Of a DNA stretch of 64,000 nt, positions 50,183 through 62,201 are shown one piece after another. Numbering within the stretch: position 1 is the stretch's first letter; each line of letters starts with the position of its first letter. The DNA is from Camarhynchus parvulus (taxonomy: Eukaryota; Chordata; Aves; Passeriformes; Thraupidae): the NCBI RefSeq assembly GCF_901933205.1, contig NC_044571.1, positions 13,160,420-13,224,419 on the forward strand, in the 5' to 3' direction. The notes below the pieces were generated by a model. The model was not told where the DNA came from. It saw nothing but the letters and a program-made list of their open reading frames with translations, and searched no databases. A program made the translations under genes and the position numbers.

Positions 50183-53100
50183 AACCCAAAAGACCCACTC
50201 CACCTTCCACCTGCAGCTGTCCACACAAGGGCTTCAGTGCCTGGGGTAGCTGGTGGACAGCCTTGTGCATCTGTCCCTGGCAGCTCACTGACCTTCCAGG
50301 AAATTGAGGATCACGCTCCCAGGGCTACATTCCAGCCTGTGCTCTTGCCCACAGCCATGACAGAGCATGCACAGTACTTAGTCATGAGGGTGTCTTTATT
50401 ACAGCTGCAACAGGAAGTGGACAGAGCCAATTCATCTTGCATTTGTGGATGTCTTTTGCTTTTGGGGGTAAAAATGTGATGTTATTATAGCTGTTGTTCT
50501 TTGCCCTGGTGTGTTTTTATGGGAACATAAGTACAGATGTACTGGGCTGAGTTAGTTCTATAAACCAAACAACTTGTGTTTAAATGTGACCAGTCGCAGC
50601 ATCCTTTCATATACCTGCTCTTCTAATGTTGCTTGTTCTGTTAGGTTTTTATACTTTTTTTTCTCACACCTTGTCCCTCTTTCAAGTATCCTTTATTGTG
50701 AAGGAACAACAGAAAAAAAAACCAAAGTGATGATTTTCACAAAATCTGGCAAAGTTATCAGAAAAAGGTGTGAAAATTTCAGAACTTAGTGTCACAAAGT
50801 TGCTAGAAAATTGTATTTCATACCAGCATAAAAGCTAAGTTATATCACTTTGTGCTGGTTCTCTCTGTGTGGAGACTAATGGAACTTATGGATCATTGTC
50901 AACATCCAACAGGCAACTCATGAAAGTGCTGTGTAATGTTTAGTAAGTAACAAAGGATCAGGTTTAACAGCTCAGAAAATACAAGGATTCTTTTTATTAA
51001 ATAAATGCACAAAGATTCTGTTCAGTTTGCGTCTGCTGAGGCTTCTGGAAAGATTTAGTTCATATTGGACTCATTGAAATCATCACCAAAGGATTTGCCT
51101 GCCCTAATCTTATTTGAGAAGTGATGTTAACACTGTTTCTTTAGCTGAAAACTAAAGCTAAAAAGCTAAAGAAGGTAAAGGCTGAAATTACATGAAATGC
51201 AAGTGGTCAGTGGATTTTGAAACACTTCTAAAATATTTTCTAATGATAGTGATATTTTATTCTTACCTGCATGCATGTTTCTGCCTTATGAGGGTTGTTG
51301 TCCTAAGAAAGGTATAGAAATGAATGACCTGGGTTTTTAAACACCACTTCATAGCTGAATGACAATTTATAAATGCTTATGACCAGTGCTAAATTACATC
51401 TAGTGAACTTCATTTTTTATGTGTGTACATGTATTCATCTAAAAAGTTCTTCAACTTTAGCTGCAAATTCATGCTAACTTTCTAAGTGTGCCAGATTTGG
51501 ACTACCAGAAAAAATTACTTTACACTAGTAATGCTATAGCAGGTTTCCCATGTGTGAAAATCCACTATAGCTCCTTTTAGCCTCTCCTGCTTAATCTTCA
51601 CTTGTTTTGGCTGACAGAGTCTAGTGTTTGGCTAATTAAGAATGTTTAGTTACATACCTCATTGTTCTTCATTATGTCACGTTTGGTTAACATCCATACA
51701 AGTGTTTTCCACCAAACCAAGGATATCCCATTTTCTTCTGAGCAAGCAATAACACATCTTTCTGTTGCCCAGATTAAGACAACACAGAAAGACCATTAAA
51801 AGAGAAATAAATAATTTTCTTTATAATTTAAAGACTGGAAATCTCTCATGTTGCTTAACTTTTGTATCTCTTGGTACAATAAATCATTTGTAGGCAGCAT
51901 TTGGACTGAAAAACCAACTCCAGACACTTTTACTTTCCAGGGACTGCCTATTTACCATTAGCTGTCTCACTACCACTGCTTGATGAAGGCAATAAAAACA
52001 TTTAAGTTTATGCTTCCTAGAATTGTCAGGGATTTGGGAAGTGAATAAATTACCAGACAGAAATATTGAAGTCTTCAGTCAGGCAGCACATTTCTCAAAT
52101 TACTGGGACTCGGTACAGGGAGCCACAGCATTTATTCTCCATCAGTATGTTTACAAATGCTTATGTCTGCATTTAATATGCAGCTTTAAAGAGACAAAAA
52201 CTATGAATAATTCTTGTTGCTGTTTGAAGCAGGGTAGTTTTTACTACTAGGAATAATGCTGGCTAAATGACTTACTGGAGTTTGTTTTCCTTTGCTTTTA
52301 GCAAAAGGAAATGTTGAAGACGCTGTTACTCAGTAAGAGTAGAACCTCATTTCATTTTTGACTGAATGTCCGAACACTAATGCAACTTTTAAATTTCATT
52401 TTCTTTTACTCCATTTTTTACTATATTTTATTTTTATTTGAGTATTTTATTTCATTTTTATTGCTACATGTATTGGATCCCTGTACTTCTTAGTTAACAT
52501 TCCCTTGGTGAGAATGATTTGGACCTCATTTCTAGGATTTAGTTACCTGGAGTGGAAGTTTAAAAGCAGTTTTATCCTAGTGAGACAGCAGGGAGCCCAT
52601 CAATATTTTCTGTGCTGAATGATTTTCAGAGCTGATGCAGTTCTCTTTCACATGGGTGTAGATCAAAAGCAACTCTACTGATAGGAATACATTTATATTT
52701 CAGGAAGGATATTTGAATCATGTGGCATTTTGCACGGAGCTTTTTTCTCCTAATGGCTGTTAGGAATTGCAAAGGTAAGAGTGACACAGCTTGTCATGCA
52801 CAGGAACTAACACTGGTTCATGTGGCAGTTCTTGATCTGTCCAGGTGCCCTCCAAGCCTGGCTCCATGGCAAAAGTGCCCAAGGACTCAAACCTTGCTGC
52901 TACTCTTGTGGCACATATTTGCACCTCAGATCCTTCTTCCATTTCAGGATGAAGAGAAAACTCCTGCTGACTTCAAAAACAGCATGACTAGACCTTGAGG
53001 TGAAGCCAAGTTCAACAAGCTATATATATATACATATCCCTAGAGTGACTCAACTGGATACAGCTCACTGGAGATTTTTCAATCCTAAACTTTTCAATAT

Positions 53101-56100
53101 CAGGGTGAGGTTGCTTTTCTAAGAGAATCTAATTCTTTATGTTCTGTATAAGGCCCAGGAGCCCACATCTCAAGGACAACATTAACTGTCTACATAAAAA
53201 GTGACGCCGGTGACTTGTGTCCCCACCAGAACCTGAGGACCCCTCTCCACCTCTCAGTGACTTCCAAGGCATGTAGCTTGCCTGGGGCAGCAGATCAGAG
53301 CAGATCAGAGCTTCCAGATCCAGATTAGACACTGGGCATACCCAGAAAGAGCAGCCAGTGAGCATGGAGAATATGACATATGAAGTTCATCGATGAATAA
53401 TGGGATAGGAAGCTCTGCTTCAACTGAAACTGTCACACTTGCAGAGCTTCCTTTCCCTTCCCCTGCTTAAATAGTGATTACTCTTACAGTCTATTGTGGG
53501 AAGTTCAAAGCCAGACTTAATCTCTGGTTATCACCTTAACACCTCAGAAAGTGAGGAAAAAGTGGTGAGAAAGAGACAAAGAAAATGAACAAACCCAGCT
53601 TTGCAAACTGCAAAAGTAAAATACTCAATAAAAGCTAGACAAGGAGGAGGTGACAAATTCTATGAAAATAAATCAAAGACACAGTGTTAAATCGTGAAAA
53701 AAATATAAAATTCAGGGTGTCAGACCTTCAAAGAGATTTTTAGAGACTAATTTGACAACTTTGCTGGTAAGGACTGATTTTTGCTAGAAGAGGGAAATTC
53801 AGCAGATCTCATCTATATGTGCTTCAACAAAGCATGGGGACATAGAGGAATTCATTCAGCTGGAAAAGATGGAGAAGATGAATAGAAAGACAGGATTTAT
53901 AACAAGTCTATTAAATTGCCTGATGAGGAGGCAATAATGTTATGCTGAAAGCAAACTACTGGTGTTGGATAAAGGTTCAAAATCCTGAAGAATTTGCCCT
54001 TAAAATTGTTTACAGTTCTGTTAGAAACCTCAATACAACAAAGCAGGAATGTGCTAAGACATGAGCATAAGAGATTTTGTCTGTGCAGGAGAGGATAAGG
54101 GCATCATATTGTGAGATGTGAACGGACTTTGATTTGGATGATATGTGATACTGAAAGTATGCTGAAAGTCTTTAAGGAATAATAAAAATAATATCTGCTA
54201 GAAGTTAGAAACTATAATGGAGGAGAAATTACTGTGTGTGCAATTTTCAACTCTCAGTCCTAATCAATGAATCTTAATTGGAACAAACATACAAAGAGAG
54301 CCACACTGTTCCCATGACCACACCAGTCTTTATCACACAAAAGAATAAACTAGGCTGTGTTGCTGACAAAGCAGAGAGAATGTATCTGTTCTCTGAGAGC
54401 ATTTGTTGTAGTAGCTACCTGCAAAAGCATACCTCTGAAGAACTGTGATATGTCTTTGAGTAGCTAAACCCTTGACTGGATCTCCAATATCTTCTGCCTT
54501 CTGTATTCCAGTATTTCTTTTGCACAGACTATGTCTGGCTTCAAAAGTCACAAACCTTGCTCTGTCCTGAGCAAAGCAGCATTTGTTTACAGTCCAAAAG
54601 CAGAGCTAGGCACAGTTAATACTGTGAATCCCACAGCACTGTGAACTTAGTACGCATTTGTTCAACAAATTGTAACACCTGAATACTGTCATCTTCATTT
54701 TGGCCTCTCATCAGGTTAAGAAATTTGTCTGAGCTAATGTTAGGATGTCAGTTGATACCAAATAGACTCCATCTGTTCCTTCAGAGGCTGTGATTAGCAG
54801 TCATCCTCAGTGGCTCAGAAATTATGCTCCTACAGTGGTGCCTTTGGCTTTAGCCCCCGTCCAATAAACCTGTCAAACCACATTTTGAACAACAAAGCAT
54901 TTTCAAAAATTGAGGTGCTGTCTGACTCTGACAGGTGTAGCAAGTGTTATTTTCAGCAAGATGCAGACTCAAAACAGGCAAAACATTTTTAAAGGCTACA
55001 TTTGTAACTACATTAGGAAATGTAGAGACAGTAGTGGGGAAACAGTAAGAGCAAAAGTAATTCAACAAGTGAATGGGATGGAAGAAAAATTGCTTTGATT
55101 TTAGGACTGTTTATCATTTTCACTTTGGTCAGGAATCACCCTTGAGAGCTCATCAGTGTAAAGAACTAATACTTGAGACAAAGAATTCTTATTTTCCAGA
55201 TATGTGTCATGATACTTCTTAGTTTCCAGATTTGCATTTGTACCAAAAGTCTGACTCAGGACAAGAAAACAGCAGTGTATAGAAAGAAACAGGGAGGAAT
55301 ATCTAACAGAGAATTAATACTTCCTTTTTAAACATTTGATGTGCTGAACTTCTCGTAATTTGTGTTCAAGTTTCTTAGCAAAAAGTTCTTACTTTGCCTC
55401 CAGTGAATTTAAATATCCAAATGAAAACTCTTTGACATTTTTCAAGAGTTTACTGTCCAGCTATACATTGCCTGCTGCTTTTAATTCATTAGAGTATCTT
55501 GAAGCTAAGGATTTAATTTTTAGTTAATGTTAATTTAGTTGAGAAAATACACTACCTCAAGATTCTTCAATTTACTTACAATAAGTGTACATTTTAATGA
55601 TTTTCATGTACATATATCAAACTGCATATGAACTGGACATTTACCCCAAAAATAAATATAAAACCAAATGTTATCAAAAAATAAATATTCATATAAGTAG
55701 TTCTCTCTAAAGCACAAGCGTTTGAAAATGTAAACCTTTCATTATGCCCTTCAGTAAATTTCTAGTTCTATCAAATATTTACATAAAGGTTGAATCAAGC
55801 CCAGTCAAGGGCTTTACAATTATAAAAATCTGCAGCAACCACCTGGTCTTGAAATTGGGAATATTACTTTCATTATATTGTAATTTCATCAATGATAGTC
55901 TTTTTGGTATTTAACACCAAGACAGCTTTCCAAAGTCTGATACAAACATTTTGAATTTTTTCCAGAAAACAATATGAAGCTCATTCATCTGGGAAAGAAC
56001 TAAGATAATATTTTACATTTAATATGATTAAGTAAATAAGCAGCTGTGATTTCTATGAGTTGTAACATTTTCTTAGGCTTCAGGGTTAGCCCAGTGCAGA

Positions 56101-57603
56101 GCAGATGGCTGCACTCTGATCTGTTAAGGGAGCTTAGATAATTGCAATGGTAAAATAATATTTTGAGAGGGCTGCTGATAAGTACCTAGCCTGACGCAAA
56201 TGTAAGATGGCATGCTTGGATGATTTGTGCCATTTGAGATCCTCAAGTCATGAAAGGATTCAAAAATTGAAGCTGCAGGGCTTTGATAGGAGAAAAGGGA
56301 AAATAGTGCTGCTACTGGGCAGAAAAAACTTCCTTCCAGAGCCTTCATCTCTCTGCTTTACCTCTCAGCTGAAGATCTGCTCTGTATCCCAGATCTCTTG
56401 CACCCATTCACATCCTGGAATCTGAGGAACATCTTGGAATCTGATGAACAGTGTGACGTGATAGGTGTTGCATTTAGTTTCCATCAAGGTAGGACCATGA
56501 TCTTTTTGTCACCTCTGCACTGCTTTCCTGAAGTCACACACACTCCTCTAGCAATTTCAGGGGAAAACTAGCTTATAAATATCTAGAAAGCCACCAGTAA
56601 AAAATAACACCAAATTTAAGTGAGCTGAAATTTCTTCAGTAGAAACCGAAATTAAAAACCTAATCCAAATGTCGTTTCTGTCAAGGAAAGATTTAATGAA
56701 TCTTTTTATAAATATAGTTTAAAGAAGAGAGTCTCACTGTCAGAGAGGGGGAGAGTTTGGCTTTGGGTTTTGGGGCTTTTTTGCAGCTCTCCTATTCCAG
56801 ATTAGTGAGAAAGGATAGGAGTGGTGTAAGAGAACTGGAATCCCTTTGGAGTGTTGACTATATGTTAGCAAAAAGATGATCACAGAGAGCACCAGGCCAA
56901 AAGAGTCTCCTAACCCCATCAATACTTAGGCTTCTTTGTTTCAATCTTGTCCTTTGATGTAAATTAAAGCAGCATAAACAATTTATTGGCCTGGAGGAAT
57001 GGTTTCTCAAAACTATTTCTTCATATCTTACAGAGTATCTCTTCTTTCATTTTTAAAATTGACAATAATATGAGAAATGTACACATTCTGTGGTAAATAA
57101 GTCCTGGTTTTGCTTAGTGGCAGTACAATGAGATGTGATTTGATGCATCTTGATAACAGAATTGATAATAGAATGATACCTTAGGTGGCAATGCTTTCAG
57201 CTTGTGAGATGAACTGGGACAACTATGCATCCTCACAGTAGGGTTTCTCTCTCCACCCTCTTCTGAAAACAAAGCAACAAAAGGAACAAATATGTTTCCC
57301 TGACTGACAGGAACAATTGTTCAGTAGCAGTGGACTTCAGCTGGTGGTGACACACAACAGGTTCAGCAAAACTAATAGTGACTATTTCTCTCTTTTTGAA
57401 TTGCTAAGAACTCTCAGCTACATCTGCATGTTACAATGGTCAGAGACCTCCAAGCATGAAGTCTTCAGCACTTTGGCAAGGCCATTTAGCAGAAAATCTC
57501 GTGGGACCTTTTCCTGTTTAGAGGTAAAACAGGATGCTTTCCAGACAGCATATGACAACTTTAAGAAAGTATAAATTATGAGAGGACAAAGTATGAACCA
57601 GGA
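50183..57603. other. Repeat-poor, gene-free stretch with one exon-like segment
   Basis: About 7.4 kb. I recognise no transposon. An exon-like segment is listed separately at 52704-52774. A TATATATATATA patch lies near 53023-53036 and a 10-bp tandem (CAGATCAGAG) near 53289-53308. Confidence 0.5.
52704..52774 (+). other. Exon-like segment with signal-peptide-like start (candidate)
   Basis: A 71-bp segment is bounded on the left by TACATTTATATTTCAG (acceptor AG at 52702-52703). On the right it is bounded by AAAG followed by GTAAGAGT, a strong donor at 52775. An ATG at 52720 opens 18 codons, MWHFARSFFLLMAVRNCK, which look like a short signal peptide, and leaves a phase-1 junction, common after signal-peptide exons. 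The other two frames contain stops. I recognise no gene family, and splicing to the acceptor-like site before 52948 would hit an immediate stop. It may be chance. Confidence 0.2.
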
Positions 57604-58083
57604 TGAGCTATTAGGGCGTGGTTTAGGAATGGTACTCCCCAATTCAGTGCTCCCATTGAGTCTCTCCAAACCTGCTGCTCACCTGCTTTCCCTCTCCCCT
57701 GCTGAGGAGGAGAACTGGAGGCACAAAAGGGGAAGGTCACAGGCTGAAATAAGAAAAAATGTACTGGAAACAGCAATGAGATAAGAAAACAAACAGTAAG
57801 AGGAACAATATTAATAACAAAAGTGTACAAAGAAGAGAGAGTGATTCACATGCAAAATGGTCACCACAGAGCCTGAGCCAACCCAACCACAGCCACACTT
57901 CCCTGGCCACCCAAGCATTCTCTCTGCCACAGTCACCGAGCAGAAGAAACCCCCTGTCCTGGGAAAACTCCCCTCTCCCTGCCTTGGCAATGATGTGAGG
58001 GGCTGTAAAACAACCTCTGCGTCCCAGCCATGCCCCTCCTGGCTTCTGCAAGAATCAACCCTGCCCTGGCCAGTACCAGGACA
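57604..58083 (-). mobile_element. ERV LTR
   Basis: On the minus strand the LTR starts TGTCCTGGTACTGGCC (inverted, ending at 58083). On + the inverted landmarks are GGGCGTGGTTTAGGAATGG (57615), CTCCCATTGAGTCTCTCC (57648), GCACAAAAGGGGAAGGTCAC (57721-57740), CACATGCAAAATGGTCACC (57847-57865) and GCAATGATGTGAGGGGCTG (57986-58004). I recognise it as a common songbird LTR. Flanks are CAGGA on the left (57599-57603) and CAGGT on the right (58084-58088), a 4-of-5 match that would fit a mutated 5-bp duplication. About 480 bp, solo. The small frames inside it are not genes. Confidence 0.85.
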
Positions 58084-61000
58084 CAGGTTTATTTGTGGCT
58101 TAAGCCATTTCTAAAGTGTTGTTGATTGTTGGGTATAAAATGCTGCTGCTGACTGAAATTCTCATTTTAACTTCAATAGCTGTGGCACTTCATGTAGCTC
58201 AAAATACCTGTATGGTTCTGCTATATGCACCAATTCAATCACATTTTGTCTCTTTCTTACACATGCAACTAAGATACTATCTAAATCTAAGTGAAAATGT
58301 GACCTTTTCCTTATTATTCTTGGTGGCATATTTTCAATGCTCTTGGCATTCTCTTACTCCTCATAACACTTCCTTTAATTATGTATATACATCACATAAA
58401 ATGAAGAATTTTTTCCTGCTATTCTGCACAGATATTATTTCCTGAGATATCTTCACTGCCTTTTCCATTTTCACACTTTTAATTCTACTTAATCTCCTCA
58501 TTGCTACCTTTCACGTTTTGCCTTTGCCATTTCTATTTATAAAGCTAATAAAATACCAAGGAATCATTCTGACCTTTCCAGGTAATCAATATTAAGGACA
58601 GTCAGCTATCAGCAAATATTGTTTCAGACAATAATTATACTGGAGAGTGGCAGTTGCTCATTCATCAGCTTAAGCAGATGTCTGGGGGAGGAAATAGGAA
58701 TACCCTAAGTACCTGAGATTTTGCTTCAGAAACATCATTTTTGACACGTACACATTAGCTGGGCTTGGGTGAGGGTAGTTTCTGCTCTAAAGCAGAGTGT
58801 TGCACTATTAGCAGAAAGCAGTCCATTCTGTCTACTCTTTCTGAGCATAATTGCTCCATGGATGACAAATGACTGTTCAAACTACCAGCACAATGGTTTA
58901 TTGTCTTTTTGCAGTGGAGGCACTTCACTGAGATTAAAAGTGAAAAAATGTTATTAGATTTCCAGCTTAATATCAAGGCAGCAACGAGAATTTGGGGTAT
59001 GGAAAAGTGCCTGATGTTTGATCTAGAAATGGAATGATTTGGGACACATCCTGGTGTAGTGGGAACTATACCGTAGCCATGAAAATTTCAGAGCAGGAAG
59101 CATGGGATTTAAAAAAGAAGGATCATAGTATCCCAAGGGGCACACTTTAAGGGTAAAATAAACCATTAGTTCTTCCCAAAGGCTTCTTTTATTTGTCTAT
59201 AAATACAGATGATGGAGGGAGAATAATGCACAGCCAGCTGGTGTCCTCAGATGCTCCCTAGAGTGGAACAGAAAGATAAGCAATTATTGCCAAATAAATG
59301 GCAAACTACGATTATCACCAAGGGAATGTAATATTTCACAATCATAAATGCTCCATACTTAGCATGAGAGGGGGAAGACTTTAAGATGTGTGAAATGAAA
59401 AAATAGAAGGCCATTAAGTAAATTGGTATTGTCAGATTTCAATAGTGCCCAGTGCCTTTAAATCTTAAACTATTTTAACAACTGTTTGTTTCTACTTTTC
59501 TTAACCTTTTTCTAAAGCCTCTTGAATTTTTACTAGGCTGTCTTGACTTCAAAACTGATTCCTCATAGCTGGCTATATTTTCCATCTTAACATTTTCTAA
59601 ATTGAGAGGTTAAACATCATCGTTTTTTGTTGTCTTGAGGAAACAGAGAATATTTGGGCTCAGTTACTTCAGAAATCCAGGCTTCTGATCATAATAATGG
59701 ATTAAAAAAAAACATTCTTGTTGTAAATGCAAATCATGTCTGTAAACTGCATCCTATGCACCAAGCTTCTTTGCCAGGGATGTGAACCCCTCTGTTACTA
59801 CAGAAAATACTGAAAAAGGCAGGAACTTTAAATATCTTCAAAGACTACCTGGACAATTGAGTTTATCACACAGCAAAGCTCCCTTTATAGCTAGTGCAGA
59901 GAAACAGGTACTTGTAGGCATTATCTCTTTTAGAATTTTTCTCCATGTCTGTAACAGGAGCCTGGTCTAGAGCAGCAAGTCTGTAAACAGATGTCTACAA
60001 CACCTACATCTAGAATTAGTCTAAATGGACTTTGCCATATACCAATGCATCTAATGTCTTGTACCTTGTATACAGAGTTTAAATGAAATTTGACATGAAA
60101 ATTGGGTAAGCATCCTCATCCTTTTTAATGAGATCATTAAAAAGAGACAAATCACAAATGTGCTTCCCTTAATGTATGTCAATGTGATTGCAAAACAAAG
60201 AGGTTTGCTTTTTGTTAGACAGTTGCAATAAATAGATGCCAAAATACATGCAGAGACTGGATGGAAGAATTCTATTTCTACAGCAACATCCAAGCTATAA
60301 AATATAAATTACAGTTGGGATTTGCATAGTTCATCTCAATGGGCAAAGTGAACCAGACTTGTTCTGAATTCAGGGCATTTAACACAAAACAAAGAACTTT
60401 TAGGAAGAATAAATGCAGTAAATAAAATGTATCAGTCATTTATTATCTCTTATGCATTTCCTCTACAAATGTTCTCTAGTCCAACAAGTGCCCTTTCCTG
60501 CACATGTAGGTCACCTGTACCATGTGTATGCATTTGATAGGTCAGACTTCCTACATTTAGATTCATGTTATATGCCCATAGGCTGGTCAGAGAAAATTCA
60601 AAATCGAAATAAGTTGTCTAAACCATGTTTTACACCCAGGGCTAAATTCCAATGCCATTAAAGAGATACACAGTATGTGTAAATAAACTAATCTGAACAA
60701 GTTCTTTTAAAATATTGAAAAAAATGACAAGGTAATTCACATTTTAATCAAACACATATGCTTGCATTAATAAAAGACAATAAAAACTACTCCAAAGTTA
60801 TGATAATTGTTTGTACAGCACAATTATTTCTGATGGAGGAAGGCTTTTCTCCTGACTTTCCAAAAATCCAACAGAATTTGCCGTCATCTAAAATACAAAA
60901 TGCAAGGAAATACACATTAATGTGAAAGTATCAAGAGGACAGGATGAAAGATTTTCTGCTGAGTATTTTTCCATTCATTTTTTGTTGATGACTCCTTTAA

Positions 61001-61684
61001 ACTGTTGTGTTCACAAAATGTTTGTGTGGTTAAATAATTGCACTTGCGTATCAAAATGACACACTGAAAGATAGTTGTGATTGGAAAAATGTTGGATTTT
61101 TAAAGAAGCAGGAAACTTGTGCATCTTTTTTAATAAAGCCAAATGACATCTCCGAGTGATATTGAGATAGGAATCTATAGTCATGTTGCTGTGCATGGTA
61201 TGAACTTTCAGTCCTTAGCAGAAGTATCTCACTGTAGAACAGAGTACTGTGGTAGTCTCTGGTTTTGTAGTATTTACTTTTTTCTGTCTATCTTACAAGT
61301 TTTATCTCTTTGTCCATCCTACAGGTGTGAACACCATTCATATGAAATTGGAAGTAAAAGCAATGTCTGCCAGTACCCTGGCGCTTCTTCTATGGAGTCA
61401 GAATTTCATTTGAAAGTTGTTTCTTCTCAGCTTCACAACATGGTGCCCAATTTCCCTGGGATAAAGTAGTCAGTGCTTTCAGCAGAGCAAGCAAATTCTT
61501 GATCCACCTCTGCTGGACACTGCCCTATCTGTTGTGAATCTAGCGAGCAATCAGAAACCTTGGCTGCTTTCTCTCTGCAGCATGAGCAGCTTGAGGGGAG
61601 GAGAGAAGCTGGTGAGAGAAGCATTGTATTTCATAGTGTGCTTGGCATGTCCAGCGTCACACTTGGACCCAGAGGCACGTTCCT
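58084..61684. other. Gene-free AT-rich DNA with one exon-like segment
   Basis: About 3.6 kb with no recognised transposon. A 109-codon hydrophobic frame at 58116-58445 looks like AT-driven composition. The exon-like segment at 61325-61469 is listed separately. Confidence 0.5.
61325..61469 (+). other. Terminal-exon-like segment after a strong 3' splice site (candidate)
   Basis: A long pyrimidine-rich tract (about 61270-61322) ends in CCATCCTACAG, an excellent 3' splice site with AG at 61323-61324. One frame after it stays open for 48 codons (beginning CEHHSYEIGSKSNVCQYPG) to a TAG at 61467-61469. No family is recognisable, there is no convincing partner exon in the window, and a frame this short is not strong evidence. 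The tract could simply be a decoy acceptor. Confidence 0.15.
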
Positions 61685-62201
61685 GCTGCAGCAGGACTGT
61701 GTCCAGTTCTGGCCCCTCAGTTTGGGAAGGATGTTGAGATGCTTGAGCATGTCCAGAGGAGGGCAACAAGGCTGGTGAGGGGCTTGGAACACAAGCCCTG
61801 TGAGGAACGTTTGAAGGAACTGGGATTGTTTAGCCTGGAGAAGAGGAGGCTTAGAGGTGACCTTATTGCTCTCTACAACTTCCTGAAGGGAGGCTGTAGA
61901 CAGGTGGGGTTTGGTCTCTTCCACCAGGCAGCAACTGGCTGAACAAGAGGACGCAGTCTGAAGCTACATCAGGGAAGGTATAGGTTGGATATCAGGAAAA
62001 AAATTTTCACTAGAAGAATTATAAAGTACTGGAATGCTCTTCCCAGGGAGGTGGTAGAATCACCAGCTCTGGATGTGTTCAAAAAAAGACTGGACATGGC
62101 ACTTGGTGCTATATTCTAGTTGAGGTGTTAGGACATAGGTTGGACTCGATGATCTTTGAGGTCTTTTCTAACCTTATTATTCTGTGATTCTGTGATTCTG
62201 T
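61685..62201 (+). mobile_element. Well-preserved CR1 LINE 3' end
   Basis: This is a + strand CR1 starting near the GTGTCCAGTTCTGGCCCC segment (61699). The conserved C-terminal frame follows (61739-61942) with [35 protein letters not shown] and NFLKGG. After a break near 61940 it continues as a non-translated CR1 tail with the WNALPREVV codons near 62030-62057. Then comes the typical terminus GGTTGGACTCGATGATCTTTG and AATT-free ATTCTGTG octamer repeats (62178-62201). About 515 bp. It is the most recent-looking CR1 in the window. Only the C-terminal end is present, so there is no RT domain. Confidence 0.95.

Noticed and set aside
52775..52947. Intron joining the 52704-52774 segment to the acceptor-like site before 52948
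   Set aside because: Splicing there gives a stop codon at once (AAA GGA TGA), so these two sites do not make a coding pair.
58116..58445. 109-codon hydrophobic frame resembling a membrane protein
   Set aside because: T-rich codons in AT-rich DNA give hydrophobic residues by composition. There is no family motif and it starts just beyond an LTR.
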